DNA of 64,000 bases from Mycobacteriales bacterium (GCA_013362805.1 JABFVL010000032.1:1-64000); one strand, 5' to 3'. Shown: positions 45,916-56,502, numbered from the stretch's first letter. A program made the numbers and translations. Notes: generated from the letters alone by a model not told the origin.

Positions 45916-46386
45916 TTACGCGGGTGGCCTGGGGGTGCGTGGCCCCTGAGATGCTGCCGGCGTCTGTTGTGGCGGCAATTCTTGTGGGTCGATCCCGGCG
46001 GTGTGTGCACGTCCCGTACTTAGTGCCGTGCGCACTTTCACGCCGAGATCTCGAAGCGCCACGGCGGCGCGAGTGAAGTTGCCGGGGCCTGGGCGGCGTT
46101 CGCCTCGTCGAGCGAATCTTGCTCGCCTGATCAGCCTGGCGTCAGGATCGTCATCTCTGCGCAACTGTGCGGCACGGGCCGTTGCCGGCAGGTGAGGGGG
46201 CGTCCCGTCGTGGAAAAGCCGTTGCGTGTCTAGAACGTGGGGGTACGTCAAAATCACTCCTAATAGCGCGGTCCGTTCGCCGACAGTGAAACACCGTGCC
46301 AGTTGAACAGTGTTCGCGCAACCGACTCGGTCAAGCTCGCGCGTTGTAATCGCCTCGAACGCGACTGGCGGGTAGCCGGGCATCAA
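45916..46386 (-). CDS. possible hypothetical protein upstream of the RDD gene
   Basis: An open frame of 156 residues, Arg/Pro/Thr-rich in its second half, with a more ordinary first half (ITTRELDRVGCANTVQLARCFTVGERTALL). No family, ribosome-binding site or signal peptide is seen; the perfect hairpin just past its end is the only support. It is divergent from cysS, whose start lies 31 bases away. Confidence 0.3.
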   Translation of the reverse strand: MMPGYPPVAFEAITTRELDRVGCANTVQLARCFTVGERTALLGVILTYPHVLDTQRLFHDGTPPHLPATARAAQLRRDDDPDARLIRRARFARRGERRPGPGNFTRAAVALRDLGVKVRTALSTGRAHTAGIDPQELPPQQTPAASQGPRTPRPPA

Positions 46387-46417
46387 TGCGCTGGCCTGCG
46401 CTATAGACTCCTGGGGT

Positions 46418-47806
46418 ATGACGTTTCGGCTCTATGACACCGCCACGCGGAGCATCCGCGACTTCACCCCGAAAGTTGCCGGGCAGGCGGGCATCTACTT
46501 GTGTGGGGCGACGGTTCAGAGCGAACCGCACCTGGGTCACATGCGCTCAGGGGTTAGCTACGACATCCTGCGCCGGTGGCTGAGCCACCTCGGGAACGAG
46601 GTCACCTTCATTCGCAATGTCACCGACATTGACGACAAAATTTTGCAGAAAGCTCCCGAACAGGGTCGGCAATGGTGGGCGCTTTCTTATGAAAACGAGC
46701 GGGCATTCGACCAGGGCTATCTCACCCTCGGATGCCTAGCCCCCACCTATGAGCCTCGGGCCACCGGTCACGTGCCGGAAATGATCGAGCTCATGCACAC
46801 ACTCATCGCCACCGGCCACGCTTACCCAACGGGTGGAGATGTGTTTTTCGATGTGCATTCTTTCCCCGAATATGGCGCCCTTTCGAATCAAAAACTCGAA
46901 AACATGCGCGCCGCCGAAGACGCCGAAATAAGTCTCAAACGCGACCCTCGTGATTTCGCGTTGTGGAAAGGGGTCAAACCACACGAGCCCGCCTCGGCGT
47001 CTTGGGCCACCCCATGGGGCCCCGGTCGCCCGGGCTGGCACCTGGAATGCTCGGCGATGGCCGGAAAATACTTGGGAGATGAGTTCGACATTCACGGCGG
47101 CGGCCCGGATTTGATTTTCCCGCACCATGAAAACGAGATAGCGCAGTCCAAAGCCGCCGGCCGACCGTTCGCGCGGTATTGGGTGCACCACGCCCTGGTC
47201 AGCCTGGGCGGGGAAAAAATGTCCAAATCGGTGGGCAACACCATCACCTTGCCGGTCATATTCAGCAAGCACCGCCCCATAGAGGTGCGCTATTACCTCG
47301 CATCACCGCACTACCGGTCCATCATCGAATACAGCGAGGAAGCCCTCGCGGAAGCCGCACAAGGTTTCGGGCGTATCGAAAACTTTATCCGCCGGGCTAC
47401 CGAGCGGGTGGAAAGCCAAGCCACAGTTCTACCCGACGAGTTCACCGCCGCCATGAATGACGATTTGGCGACCCCGCGCGCATTTGGGGTCATTCACGAC
47501 CTGGTGCGCCACGGCAATCAAGCGCTCGCCGATAACGATGACGCCGCGACCCTCGAAGCGCTCGGCCAAATGCGCGCCATGCTGGGAGTTCTTGGGCTCG
47601 ACCCCCTCGATGAAAAGTGGGGCTCAGCACCAAACGACGAGCTTAAAGGCGTCGTAGATGCGCTGGTAGGAGTGGTGATGGAGCAGCGGCAAAACGCCAG
47701 GGCGCGCAAAGATTATGCCGCCGCTGACGCGATTAGGGACCAGCTCAAGTCGGCTGGTTTGGCGATTGAGGACACCCCGCAGGGGCCCCGTTGGAACGTT
47801 TCTTAG
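46418..47806 (+). CDS. cysS: cysteinyl-tRNA synthetase
   Basis: The 462-residue class I enzyme has the HIGH-type motif PHLGHMRSG, the zinc-binding cysteine in YLCGATV, the GPGRPGWHLECSAM and HHENEIAQS segments, and KMSKS in GGEKMSKSVGN. These distinguish it from the mycothiol ligase MshC. A DALR domain follows. The order carD-ispD-ispF-cysS-rlmB is conserved, here with an inserted block between ispF and cysS. Confidence 0.96.
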   Translation: MTFRLYDTATRSIRDFTPKVAGQAGIYLCGATVQSEPHLGHMRSGVSYDILRRWLSHLGNEVTFIRNVTDIDDKILQKAPEQGRQWWALSYENERAFDQGYLTLGCLAPTYEPRATGHVPEMIELMHTLIATGHAYPTGGDVFFDVHSFPEYGALSNQKLENMRAAEDAEISLKRDPRDFALWKGVKPHEPASASWATPWGPGRPGWHLECSAMAGKYLGDEFDIHGGGPDLIFPHHENEIAQSKAAGRPFARYWVHHALVSLGGEKMSKSVGNTITLPVIFSKHRPIEVRYYLASPHYRSIIEYSEEALAEAAQGFGRIENFIRRATERVESQATVLPDEFTAAMNDDLATPRAFGVIHDLVRHGNQALADNDDAATLEALGQMRAMLGVLGLDPLDEKWGSAPNDELKGVVDALVGVVMEQRQNARARKDYAAADAIRDQLKSAGLAIEDTPQGPRWNVS

Positions 47807-47905
47807 CCGATCAATCCCTGCCAATTGCGGACATTCGAATTGGGTTCATTCTGCCCATCGAATGTCGGCGCCAGCCCGCGTAGCTCGTCTGGCAAGCTGG
47901 TAGCT

Positions 47906-48883
47906 ATGCCAGGCAACTCAGAGCGGCGTAATCGTCGCAATCCGGGATCGAAAAAAGGCGCTGTCGTGGGCTCGGGCGGGCAACGGCGTCGCGGCCTGGA
48001 AGGTAAGGGGCCAACACCGGCGGCTAAGGATCGACAAAAGCATCCAGCCGCCAAACGAGCGGCTGCCGAAGCTAAACGCGGTGCGGCGCAGAGCGCTCGC
48101 CCGAAAGTCGCCCCAGGTCGCAAGTCCATGGGTGATAAAGACGGGCCCGAACTACTGGTTGGCCGCAACCCAGTGGTGGAGGCGCTGCGTGCCGAGATTC
48201 CGGCGATCGCGCTATACGTTGCCCTGGGTATTGATTTGGATGAACGCATCAATGAGGCGGTGCGCTCGGCGGCAAACCGGGGTTTGACGATTATCGATGT
48301 CACTCGCACCGAACTGGATCGGATGACTGGTGGAATCTTGCACCAGGGCATCGCTCTCAAGGTTCCGCCGTACGAATACTCCGAATTGCCAGAGGTGCTC
48401 GACAGCATTCGTGGGGCGGGTTTGCTCGTCGCCCTCGATGGAGTCACTGATCCGCGCAACTTGGGCGCGGTAGTGCGTTCCGCATCCGCCTTTGGCGCCC
48501 ACGGCGTGATAGTTCCACAGCGTCGCGCCGCTGGCATGACCGCCACCGCCTGGCGTACTTCGGCTGGCGCGGCGGCCAGACTGCCGGTCACGAAAGTAAC
48601 GAACCTTGTCCGGGCATTGAAAACCTGCCAGGACCACGGCTACGTAGTGGTGGGTTTGGACGCTGACGGGGCCACGTCGCTGGACGATTTGCAAATGGTG
48701 ACAGAGCCCACGGTGATTGTTGTCGGCTCTGAGGGGCGCGGCTTGTCGCGGCTTGTCGCGGCCACGTGCGATCAGCTGGCCTCAATTCCAATGGCAGAGA
48801 ACAGCGAATCACTGAATGCCTCTGTCGCCGCGGCGGTCACTTTGGCTGAGGTTGCTCGTCGGCGACGTGCCGCGGGTGCTTAG
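47906..48883 (+). CDS. rlmB: 23S rRNA (guanosine-2'-O-)-methyltransferase
   Basis: The 325-residue SpoU/TrmH-type enzyme has a basic N-terminal extension ([17 protein letters not shown]), the substrate-binding [13 protein letters not shown] and the knot motifs [32 protein letters not shown] and [21 protein letters not shown] 47906 fits the family; the longer frame is unlikely. A 10-base tandem duplication (about 48741-48760) lies in the SRLV segment without changing the frame. Follows cysS as in mycobacteria. Confidence 0.95.
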   Translation: MPGNSERRNRRNPGSKKGAVVGSGGQRRRGLEGKGPTPAAKDRQKHPAAKRAAAEAKRGAAQSARPKVAPGRKSMGDKDGPELLVGRNPVVEALRAEIPAIALYVALGIDLDERINEAVRSAANRGLTIIDVTRTELDRMTGGILHQGIALKVPPYEYSELPEVLDSIRGAGLLVALDGVTDPRNLGAVVRSASAFGAHGVIVPQRRAAGMTATAWRTSAGAAARLPVTKVTNLVRALKTCQDHGYVVVGLDADGATSLDDLQMVTEPTVIVVGSEGRGLSRLVAATCDQLASIPMAENSESLNASVAAAVTLAEVARRRRAAGA

Positions 48884-48927
48884 CGCGTCGGTTTGCTCCA
48901 GCCCGCCGAGCCTTCTAGCGTGGGGCC

Positions 48928-49278
48928 ATGGCGAGTTCCTTGTGGTCCATTGTGATCGATTCACACGACCCGCACCGCCTTGGTGTGTGGTGGGCGCGTG
49001 TACTCAATTACGAGATTGTTGAAGATAACGAAGAGGGATTGACACTCAGGCACCCAAAGGGTGAAGGTCCAGCACTTGATTTTTTGCCGGTGCCCGACGA
49101 GAAGGTAGTGAAGAACCGGCTTCATCTGGATCTCAACCCTGATGATCGAAATGCTGAGGTGCAGCGACTGATCCAGCTTGGCGCGAGTCGGGTCGACATT
49201 GGCCAGGGTGACGACGTGAGCTGGGTGGTGCTTGCCGATCCAGAGGGCAACGAATTCTGTGTTCTCCAAGCTCGTTGA
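48928..49278 (+). CDS. VOC superfamily (glyoxalase-like) protein
   Basis: The 116-residue protein is a single VOC unit with the beginning WSIVIDSHDPHRLGVWWARVL, the middle RLHLDLNPDDRNAE and the end VLADPEGNEFCVLQ, matching Glyoxalase_6-type proteins. Ligand unknown. The ATG at 48928 has no clear ribosome-binding site. Confidence 0.88.
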   Translation: MASSLWSIVIDSHDPHRLGVWWARVLNYEIVEDNEEGLTLRHPKGEGPALDFLPVPDEKVVKNRLHLDLNPDDRNAEVQRLIQLGASRVDIGQGDDVSWVVLADPEGNEFCVLQAR

Positions 49279-49689
49279 TGAGCTGAGCTTAGGGGCCCGT
49301 TGAGGCTAGGCCCCGAAGCGTTCGCCCTACGGTCGGGGCTTAAGCGGTGGATGTCCTAGCCTGGGTCCAGGGGCTGGGGTTCGGGGGCGTGTGTCGCCGG
49401 GCTGCGGTCCGATGTGTGCCGGGCGACCGCCGACGTTCGGCATGTTGTTCTCTGGCTGTTCAACGCGTTCATCTGGCGCCAGTGGCTTTCCTGGTTCGGG
49501 CATCGCGACGTTTCCTTTTCCTCGTTGGATGAGCTAAACGCCCCACAGGCTATCTAAACGCCTTTCGCTTTCAGAAAACTGTATTAATCGAGGTTTTGGG
49601 CGGATCGCCACCATCTCAAAAGGACTATCTGCATTTGAGATGAAATAGTGCCTGCCCGTCGCGCATTATCGCTATCCAGGCTCTTGTGT
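49279..49689. other. gene-free stretch with inverted and direct repeats upstream of lacI-type gene
   Basis: I see no supported gene in these 411 bases; a 61-residue plus-strand frame at 49347 lacks support. CTAAACGCC is repeated at about 49533 and 49554. An inverted repeat CATCTCAAA (49612-49620) / TTTGAGATG (49634-49642) with a 13-base loop lies 77 bases upstream of the LacI start. Confidence 0.5.
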
Positions 49690-49705
49690 TCGAACATATG
49701 TTCGA
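49690..49705. promoter_or_regulatory. perfect palindrome, likely LacI-type operator
   Basis: TCGAACATATGTTCGA is a perfect 16-base palindrome ending 13 bases before ATG 49719 of the LacI-family gene. Size, symmetry and position suit autoregulation. I saw no second exact copy in the window. Confidence 0.6.
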
Positions 49706-49718
49706 TTATGTTATTCCC

Positions 49719-50729
49719 ATGACGGTCACAACGGTGGCGAGCATCGCGGCGCGCCTGGGCATATCGCGCACCACGGTGTCCAACGCGTTCAGTCGACCGG
49801 ACCAGCTTTCCTCGCATTTGCGACAAGAAATTCTGTGTGCGGCCCAAGCTCTGGGTTATCCGGGGCCAGATCCGTTAGCCCAGTCGCTGCGCAGGGGAAA
49901 CAGTTCATATGTTGCCCTGCTTTTCGGTGAGGAGTTGGCGACCTCCCTCCTCACCTCAGCTGCGCAGCGACTGCTCGCAAGCGTGGCGGCGGCGAGTGAG
50001 CAACACTGGGGCGGTTTGCTCCTCGCTTCCGCCGCGGCATGCCGCCCCCGGCGTGCCGCCGGACCCACCGGCCGAGCCTCGCAACCTACGGCCGGTGGGC
50101 TCATCGCATACTCGGTTCCTGAACAGGCAACCGGTGGGTTCGTTCGTTCACCAGGCAAACGTGTCTTGATCGGTGGTCCACCGCCGACAAATCCGGAGAT
50201 TGCCTGGGTTCAATTTGATCTAGCTTTGGGTGCACACGCCTTAGGGCGCCATTTGGTCGAGCTTGGGCACCGCTCGGTGCACATGGTGCGCACCCCTGTG
50301 TTCTCGGCGTCCTTCGGTTGGCCCGAGCCAGCAGAAGCCATGGGCGAGCACATCTTCGATGGGTTCTCGCAAGGTCTCGGGGCAGCCCTGTCGCACACAT
50401 ACGACTTGTGTGCGGTTCCCACGCGGAAACAATGCGTTGAGCTACTAGGCACTGCGGAGAACGCAACCGCGATCGCGTGCGATAACGATGCCACCGCACT
50501 TGCCCTGCACGCCATCGCAAAGCAACTCGGCATCAAGATCCCAGAACAGCTGAGCATCGTCGGCGTGGGTGATGTGCCCGCTGCCCGCCTTGCCGGGCTC
50601 ACTACGATTTCTGAACCGTGCGCATCCGCGGGTCACACAGCTTTGGCACTTCTGGCGGAGGGAGGGCGATGCGTTTTGCCCGCTGAAGTGATGATGAGAG
50701 ATAGCACTGGTCCAGCGCATAGTCGATGA
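49719..50729 (+). CDS. LacI family transcriptional regulator
   Basis: The 336-residue regulator has the LacI helix-turn-helix and hinge (TVASIAARLGISRTTVSNAFSRP ... LGYPGPDPLAQSLRRG, split here for length) and a periplasmic-binding-like effector domain. I start at ATG 49719 (MTVTTVAS); an in-frame upstream start at 49686 would read through the palindrome. The effector is probably a sugar. nagA, 2 kb away, is a conceivable target but has no visible matching palindrome. Confidence 0.9.
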   Translation: MTVTTVASIAARLGISRTTVSNAFSRPDQLSSHLRQEILCAAQALGYPGPDPLAQSLRRGNSSYVALLFGEELATSLLTSAAQRLLASVAAASEQHWGGLLLASAAACRPRRAAGPTGRASQPTAGGLIAYSVPEQATGGFVRSPGKRVLIGGPPPTNPEIAWVQFDLALGAHALGRHLVELGHRSVHMVRTPVFSASFGWPEPAEAMGEHIFDGFSQGLGAALSHTYDLCAVPTRKQCVELLGTAENATAIACDNDATALALHAIAKQLGIKIPEQLSIVGVGDVPAARLAGLTTISEPCASAGHTALALLAEGGRCVLPAEVMMRDSTGPAHSR

Positions 50730-50784
50730 TCACGGCCCGATCTCCGGGCATCACAAGCAACTAGCTACCATGTGTGCGATATCC

Positions 50785-50857
50785 GCCGACGTGGCGCAAT
50801 TGGTAGCGCACCCGACTTGTAATCGGAAGGTTAGGGGTTCAAGTCCCCTCGTCGGCT
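50785..50857 (+). tRNA. tRNA-Thr (anticodon TGT)
   Basis: A 73-base cloverleaf: acceptor GCCGACG pairs with CGTCGGC, discriminator T, D-loop with AATTGGTA, anticodon loop CTTGTAA giving TGT, T-arm with GGTTCAAGTCC. CCA is not encoded. No integrase or duplicated 3' end is seen nearby. Confidence 0.95.
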
Positions 50858-50909
50858 CTGTTTTTGCTGGTAGTGGGTTCTCGCCTAGTGCTGTGTACTC
50901 CGTCCGGGC

Positions 50910-51212
50910 TTACGAGGCAAAACGTTCACGTGTGTTTCGGTCTGAGTTTGCGGGTTCGGCACCATGTGCGGGTTGGTTGATCTGGGCCCACACCTCGTCG
51001 AGCGACAGGCCGAGGACTTCCGCGATTGCGGCGATGGTGGGAAATGCCGGGGTCGCTACTCGACCCGACTCGATCTTTCGGAGTGTCTCAGGGGAGACAC
51101 GTGCGTCGAGCGCGATATTGAGCATTGAGCGCTCACCGCGGGCAAGACGGAGTAGGGCGCCGAGGCGCTGACCGCGCTCGACCTCTGCGGGTGTGAGCGG
51201 AAACCTGACCAT
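50910..51212 (-). CDS. XRE-family DNA-binding protein
   Basis: The 100-residue protein has an HTH_3 motif (RLARGERSMLNIALDARVS, PETLRKIESGR, FPTIAAIAEVLGLSLDEVW). It diverges from a methionine aminopeptidase gene with 65 bases between the start codons; such pairs recur in actinobacteria. It probably controls its own promoter and the neighbour through the CCGGGATA direct repeat. Confidence 0.9.
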   Translation of the reverse strand: MVRFPLTPAEVERGQRLGALLRLARGERSMLNIALDARVSPETLRKIESGRVATPAFPTIAAIAEVLGLSLDEVWAQINQPAHGAEPANSDRNTRERFAS

Positions 51213-51227
51213 GATCCGATTCTAATA

Positions 51228-51249
51228 CCGGGATAATATGGCCGGGATA
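51228..51249. promoter_or_regulatory. direct repeat CCGGGATA in the XRE/map intergenic region
   Basis: CCGGGATA occurs at 51228-51235 and 51242-51249, 14 bases apart, overlapping a possible map -10 (TAATAT at 51234-51239). A candidate operator of the XRE protein. Confidence 0.45.
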
Positions 51250-51277
51250 GTTATTGGTGTGCGAGGAAAGGCGCCGC

Positions 51278-52060
51278 ATGATCGAGATCCTGAACCCCGC
51301 CCAACTACCCCAAGCAAGGGAAACAGGAGCCCTAGTCGGTGACATTCTGCAGTCGCTGAAAAGCCGCAGCGTCGTGGGCACGAACCTTCAAGACATTAAT
51401 CGGTGGGCCCAATCGATGATTGTCGAAGCCGGAGCCCTCTCCTGCTATGTCGACTACGCGCCATCCTTCGGGCGTGGACCATTCGGCCACTACATTTGCA
51501 CTTCAGTCAACGATGCTGTGCTGCATGGACGTCCATACGACTACACGCTTGTGGATGGCGACTTGCTCACGCTCGATCTCGCCATCTCCAAAGGTGGAAT
51601 CGTCGCGGACTCGGCCATTAGCTACATCGTGGGTGATTCGCGGCCTTCGGAAAGCACCGCGCTGATTGAAGCGACCGAACGCGCGCTGGATGCGGGAATC
51701 GCCGCCGCCAGGCCTGGCGCTCGCATTGGTGATATATCGCATGCCATCGGCACGATCCTCCACGAAGCTGGGTATTCAATCAATGTCGAGTTTGGAGGCC
51801 ATGGCGTTGGCTCAACGATGCACCAAGACCCGCACGTGGCTAACACTGGACGACCCGGGCGTGGATACACACTGCGCCCCGGGCTGCTGCTGGCGCTGGA
51901 ACCATGGGTCATGGCCGACACCGCGCAACTCGTTACCGATGCCGACGGGTGGACGCTTCGAAGCGCCACAGGCTGCCGGACCGCACACAGTGAGCACACC
52001 ATCGCCATCACCGATGACGGAGCCGAAATTCTCACCTTGTCAAAGCGGCCCGCGGCGTGA
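51278..52060 (+). CDS. map: type I methionyl aminopeptidase (second-copy type)
   Basis: The 260-residue pita-bread enzyme has the five metal ligands in context: GDLLTLDLAI and VADSAISY (Asp, Asp), the FGGHGVGSTMH histidine, ALEPWV and SEHTIAIT glutamates, plus SVNDAVLHGRP. It removes N-terminal Met from new proteins. GAGGAAAGG precedes ATG 51278. Standing outside the ribosomal-protein operon and beside an XRE regulator, it is probably an additional, conditionally used MetAP. Confidence 0.93.
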   Translation: MIEILNPAQLPQARETGALVGDILQSLKSRSVVGTNLQDINRWAQSMIVEAGALSCYVDYAPSFGRGPFGHYICTSVNDAVLHGRPYDYTLVDGDLLTLDLAISKGGIVADSAISYIVGDSRPSESTALIEATERALDAGIAAARPGARIGDISHAIGTILHEAGYSINVEFGGHGVGSTMHQDPHVANTGRPGRGYTLRPGLLLALEPWVMADTAQLVTDADGWTLRSATGCRTAHSEHTIAITDDGAEILTLSKRPAA

Positions 52061-52126
52061 TGAGGCAAACGTGAAGAAGGCGCGGCTGGAGTTTCGGCTT
52101 TCGACAAAACTCAGAGCACAGAGCCG

Positions 52127-52663
52127 TTAGTGGAGGTTGCCGCCGTGCAGATAGCGAGCATGCCCATCGCGGCGAGCGGCGAGCGCGGCATGAACTCGGG
52201 GAACAGTAAATTCCGACAGCAGGTCTCCGGCCTGCTCAGCGGTGACAAAGCGGGCTTCATCGAGTTCTTCCGCTTGCAAAGCCAAGGGTGTATCAGCCGC
52301 GATGGTGCCGCCGTCGAAAATGTATGCGGTGATCGCCCTGGGGCGGATGCCAGAAGCGGGCGACCAGTCAATTGCTAGAAGTGGGCCGGATTTGACATTG
52401 AGTCCCAGCTCTTCGGTCACTTCACGTTCGGCGCAAAGGTCTGGTGATTCGTTGGCCTCAACAATGCCCCCTGGTAGGAGCCAGTAGTCACGATAGTTGG
52501 GCTTCACGATGAGCACGCGATCGTCGAAGTCGGTGAAAAGCATCGCCGATGTCGCGTAAAAGACCGGCAGGCTTTCAAACCAGCGAAGCTGCTCTTGCTC
52601 TGTCCATCGGCGCACCTTTTTACCGTAGTCGATGACGGTTATAGGTTCAGGGTTGTTGTGCAA
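52127..52663 (-). CDS. NUDIX hydrolase
   Basis: The 178-residue product carries the Nudix box GGIVEANESPD ... REVTEELGL (residues about 70-92), with a short N-terminal region. The TTG start at 52663 overlaps nagA by 17 bases, but GTG further downstream (VRRWTEQEQ) is possible. The substrate is unknown, perhaps a sugar nucleotide or oxidised nucleotide. Confidence 0.88.
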   Translation of the reverse strand: MHNNPEPITVIDYGKKVRRWTEQEQLRWFESLPVFYATSAMLFTDFDDRVLIVKPNYRDYWLLPGGIVEANESPDLCAEREVTEELGLNVKSGPLLAIDWSPASGIRPRAITAYIFDGGTIAADTPLALQAEELDEARFVTAEQAGDLLSEFTVPRVHAALAARRDGHARYLHGGNLH

Positions 52664-53771
52664 TCACTTGTCGGATGGTCAGATTATTGTCGAGCAGCAC
52701 GAGGTCTGCCCGCGCCTGCAATCGCAACGTTCCCCGGTCGTGCAGGTTCAACACTCGTGCTGGGGTACTGGTCAACGCGGTGATCGCGTGAAGTGGGGGA
52801 ATTCCAGCGGCGATGCAGCGCCGCAGTGCGGCATCCTGTGTGGTGGTGCTACCGGCAAGTGCGCCGTTCTGGCTTAGGGTCGCTATTCCGCCGCGTACCG
52901 TCACATGTTGTTCGCTGAGTTGGTACTGCCCGTCGGGACTGCCCGCGGCGGCGATCGCGTCGGTGATGAGTGCGATTCGGCCCGGCCCGCAGTGGGTGAA
53001 GACGAAGCGCAGGAGTGCTTCGTGCACGTGGGCCCCATCGGCGATGATTTCTAGGGTCACCTCCGGACTTTCCAATAGCGCGGTAATGGGGCCTGGGTCT
53101 CGATGGTGCATTGGCCGGAGCCCATTGAACAGGTGAGTAGCCAAACTCGCGCCGGCAGCGATCGCGGTCACTGTGCGGTCGTATGAGGCATCGGTGTGGC
53201 CGATCGCAACCGTAATCCCGCCCGCTACGGCGGCGCGGATAACCTCGAGTGCGTGGGGCAGTTCTGGTGCGATGGTGATTTGTTTGACGTGTCCGCGGCC
53301 GGCTTTGATGAGTTCGTCAAAGACGCGGAGATCGGGTTCGACGATAAACTCCGGGTTTTGCGCGCCACAGCGAGCGGGGGAGAGGAATGGTCCTTCTAGG
53401 TGTATGCCGGCGATGATGCGCGCCTCGGCGAGCTCGGCCAGGGTGCGACATGCGGCCACCATGTGAGCGTGAGGGGCGGTAACCAAGCTTGCCAGCATCG
53501 TCGTTGTTCCGTGAGCGGCGTGAAATTGAATCGCTTGTTTCGAGGCTTGGTGGTCCGCGTCGGTAAATGAGTGTCCGCCGCCGCCGTGGTTGTGTAGGTC
53601 GATGAAGCCGGGCACAAGCAAGCCGCCTTGGGCGTCAATCGTGGTATGCGCCGGTGGTGGTTCTCCGGTTCCGATTCCGGTGATGATGCCGTCGGTGTAG
53701 CTGAGCCAACCGGGTTGAATCTCCTCTGTTCGAGCTAGGCGGGCGGAGTGAATGACGGTGGTACGACTCAT
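52647..53771 (-). CDS. nagA: N-acetylglucosamine-6-phosphate deacetylase
   Basis: The 374-residue amidohydrolase has the metal motif GFIDLHNHGGGG, the HLEGPFLSP segment, GHTDASYD, HLFNGLRPMHHRDPG and ALITDAIAAAG. It deacetylates GlcNAc-6-phosphate for cell-wall sugar recycling or chitin use. ATG 53771 is chosen for GGGAG 7 bases ahead. nagB was not seen here; a NUDIX gene follows with overlap. Confidence 0.95.
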   Translation of the reverse strand: MSRTTVIHSARLARTEEIQPGWLSYTDGIITGIGTGEPPPAHTTIDAQGGLLVPGFIDLHNHGGGGHSFTDADHQASKQAIQFHAAHGTTTMLASLVTAPHAHMVAACRTLAELAEARIIAGIHLEGPFLSPARCGAQNPEFIVEPDLRVFDELIKAGRGHVKQITIAPELPHALEVIRAAVAGGITVAIGHTDASYDRTVTAIAAGASLATHLFNGLRPMHHRDPGPITALLESPEVTLEIIADGAHVHEALLRFVFTHCGPGRIALITDAIAAAGSPDGQYQLSEQHVTVRGGIATLSQNGALAGSTTTQDAALRRCIAAGIPPLHAITALTSTPARVLNLHDRGTLRLQARADLVLLDNNLTIRQVIAQQP

Positions 53772-53932
53772 GCGCATACTCCCTGTTCGCCGCCTTGTGG
53801 TTGCCCGGAATTGTCCCTGGTGCTGGCTACACTTCACGGACGGTAACGCGGGCCGCGCCCTCGACGGTGGGGCGCGCCGATCGTGATGTAATGGCAAATG
53901 CCAATGGTGTTATTTAAGTTCGGGAGGAACTG

Positions 53933-54187
53933 ATGGAGGCGCAGGCCCTGCGTGAACAGGATCAGAAGATCCTCGAATTTGAGCGTCAGTGGTGGAAATA
54001 CGCCGGGGCGAAAGAACAAGCGATCCAAGATTTGTTCGGAATGTCTGCGACTCGCTACTACCAAGCATTGAACGCGTTGATTGATAGCGACGAGGCGCTT
54101 GCCGCTGATCCGTTGCTGGTCAAGCGGCTGCGGCGCCAGCGTTTTGAACGGCAACGTGCCCGTTCCGCTCGCCGACTAGAAGCATAA
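53933..54187 (+). CDS. DUF3263 family protein
   Basis: The 84-residue protein matches DUF3263: ILEFERQWWKYAGAKEQAI, SATRYYQALNALID, and a basic end. The helical, Trp-rich form with a helix-turn-helix-like section suggests nucleic-acid binding, which is unproven. GGGAGG precedes ATG 53933. Confidence 0.92.
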   Translation: MEAQALREQDQKILEFERQWWKYAGAKEQAIQDLFGMSATRYYQALNALIDSDEALAADPLLVKRLRRQRFERQRARSARRLEA

Positions 54188-54371
54188 ATTTCAGGGCAAA
54201 CCTACACATAAGACAGGCCAAATTAGTCCTGTTCAATTGCCTACCGCCTTAAGGGGCTGTCCGGTAGCGTGCCCTGTGGTCGGAGTTGAACTCACTCGAA
54301 AGCTTTGTCGGGTGGGCCCAACTTTCGGCCCGAGCCCTACGAAGTGTGGGGCTGGCAGGTGAGAGTTAAGG

Positions 54372-54587
54372 ATGAGTGGCGCAGTGGCTGCTGGCACTGT
54401 TAAGTGGTTCAACTCGGAAAAAGGTTACGGTTTCATCGCGGTGGACGGTGGTTCGGACGTTTTCGTGCACTTCTCCGCGATCCAGATGGATGGGTATAAG
54501 TCCCTCGAAGACGGCCAGCGTGTCGAATTCGATGTTACCCAGGGCCCCAAAGGCCCCCAGGCGGACGCGGTTCGTTTGTCAGCCTAA
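54372..54587 (+). CDS. cold-shock protein
   Basis: The 71-residue single-domain CSP has RNP-1 KGYGFIAV and RNP-2 VFVHFSAIQ. It binds single-stranded RNA/DNA. There is 184 bases of mostly featureless DNA before it; a hairpin terminator follows. I cannot tell whether it is temperature-regulated. Confidence 0.93.
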   Translation: MSGAVAAGTVKWFNSEKGYGFIAVDGGSDVFVHFSAIQMDGYKSLEDGQRVEFDVTQGPKGPQADAVRLSA

Positions 54588-54600
54588 GCACCCAAGCGCA

Positions 54601-54634
54601 TCAGGGGCGGTCCCAAAAAAGGGGCCGTCCCTGA
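54601..54634. terminator. cold-shock gene terminator
   Basis: TCAGGGGCGGTCCC pairs with GGGGCCGTCCCTGA (two G-T wobbles) across AAAAAA, 13 bases after the stop codon. Confidence 0.8.
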
Positions 54635-54655
54635 CGTGTGTCTTACCACCCCGCG

Positions 54656-54682
54656 CTTGCACTCGTGAGGTGAGAGTGCTAA
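54656..54682. promoter_or_regulatory. CIRCE element 1 (HrcA operator)
   Basis: CTTGCACTC, nine bases, GAGTGCTAA. The right arm matches the consensus exactly and the left arm has two changes from TTAGCACTC. Followed 7 bases later by a second copy. Confidence 0.8.
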
Positions 54683-54689
54683 ACCTGAG

Positions 54690-54716
54690 CTAGCACTCGG
54701 CTGTATAGAGTGCTAG
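54690..54716. promoter_or_regulatory. CIRCE element 2 (HrcA operator)
   Basis: CTAGCACTC, nine bases, GAGTGCTAG, a perfect inverted repeat in the arms. Two tandem CIRCE boxes indicate heat-shock control by HrcA. Confidence 0.93.
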
Positions 54717-56453
<1,737 letters not shown>

Positions 56454-56469
56454 GTCCAAGCAAATTCAG

Positions 56470-56502
56470 TTAAGGGGCGGACCCATAGGGTCCGCCCCTT
56501 AA
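56470..56502. terminator. groEL terminator
   Basis: A perfect 15-bp stem TTAAGGGGCGGACCC / GGGTCCGCCCCTTAA with loop ATA, 17 bases after the stop. No U-run beyond TTAA. Confidence 0.9.

Noticed and set aside
49347-49532. 61-residue plus-strand frame upstream of the LacI gene
   Set aside because: Arg/Cys-rich composition, no ribosome-binding site, not protein-like.
50785-50857. tRNA-Thr as a possible integration site
   Set aside because: No integrase nearby and no duplicated 3' end of the tRNA was noticed in the window.
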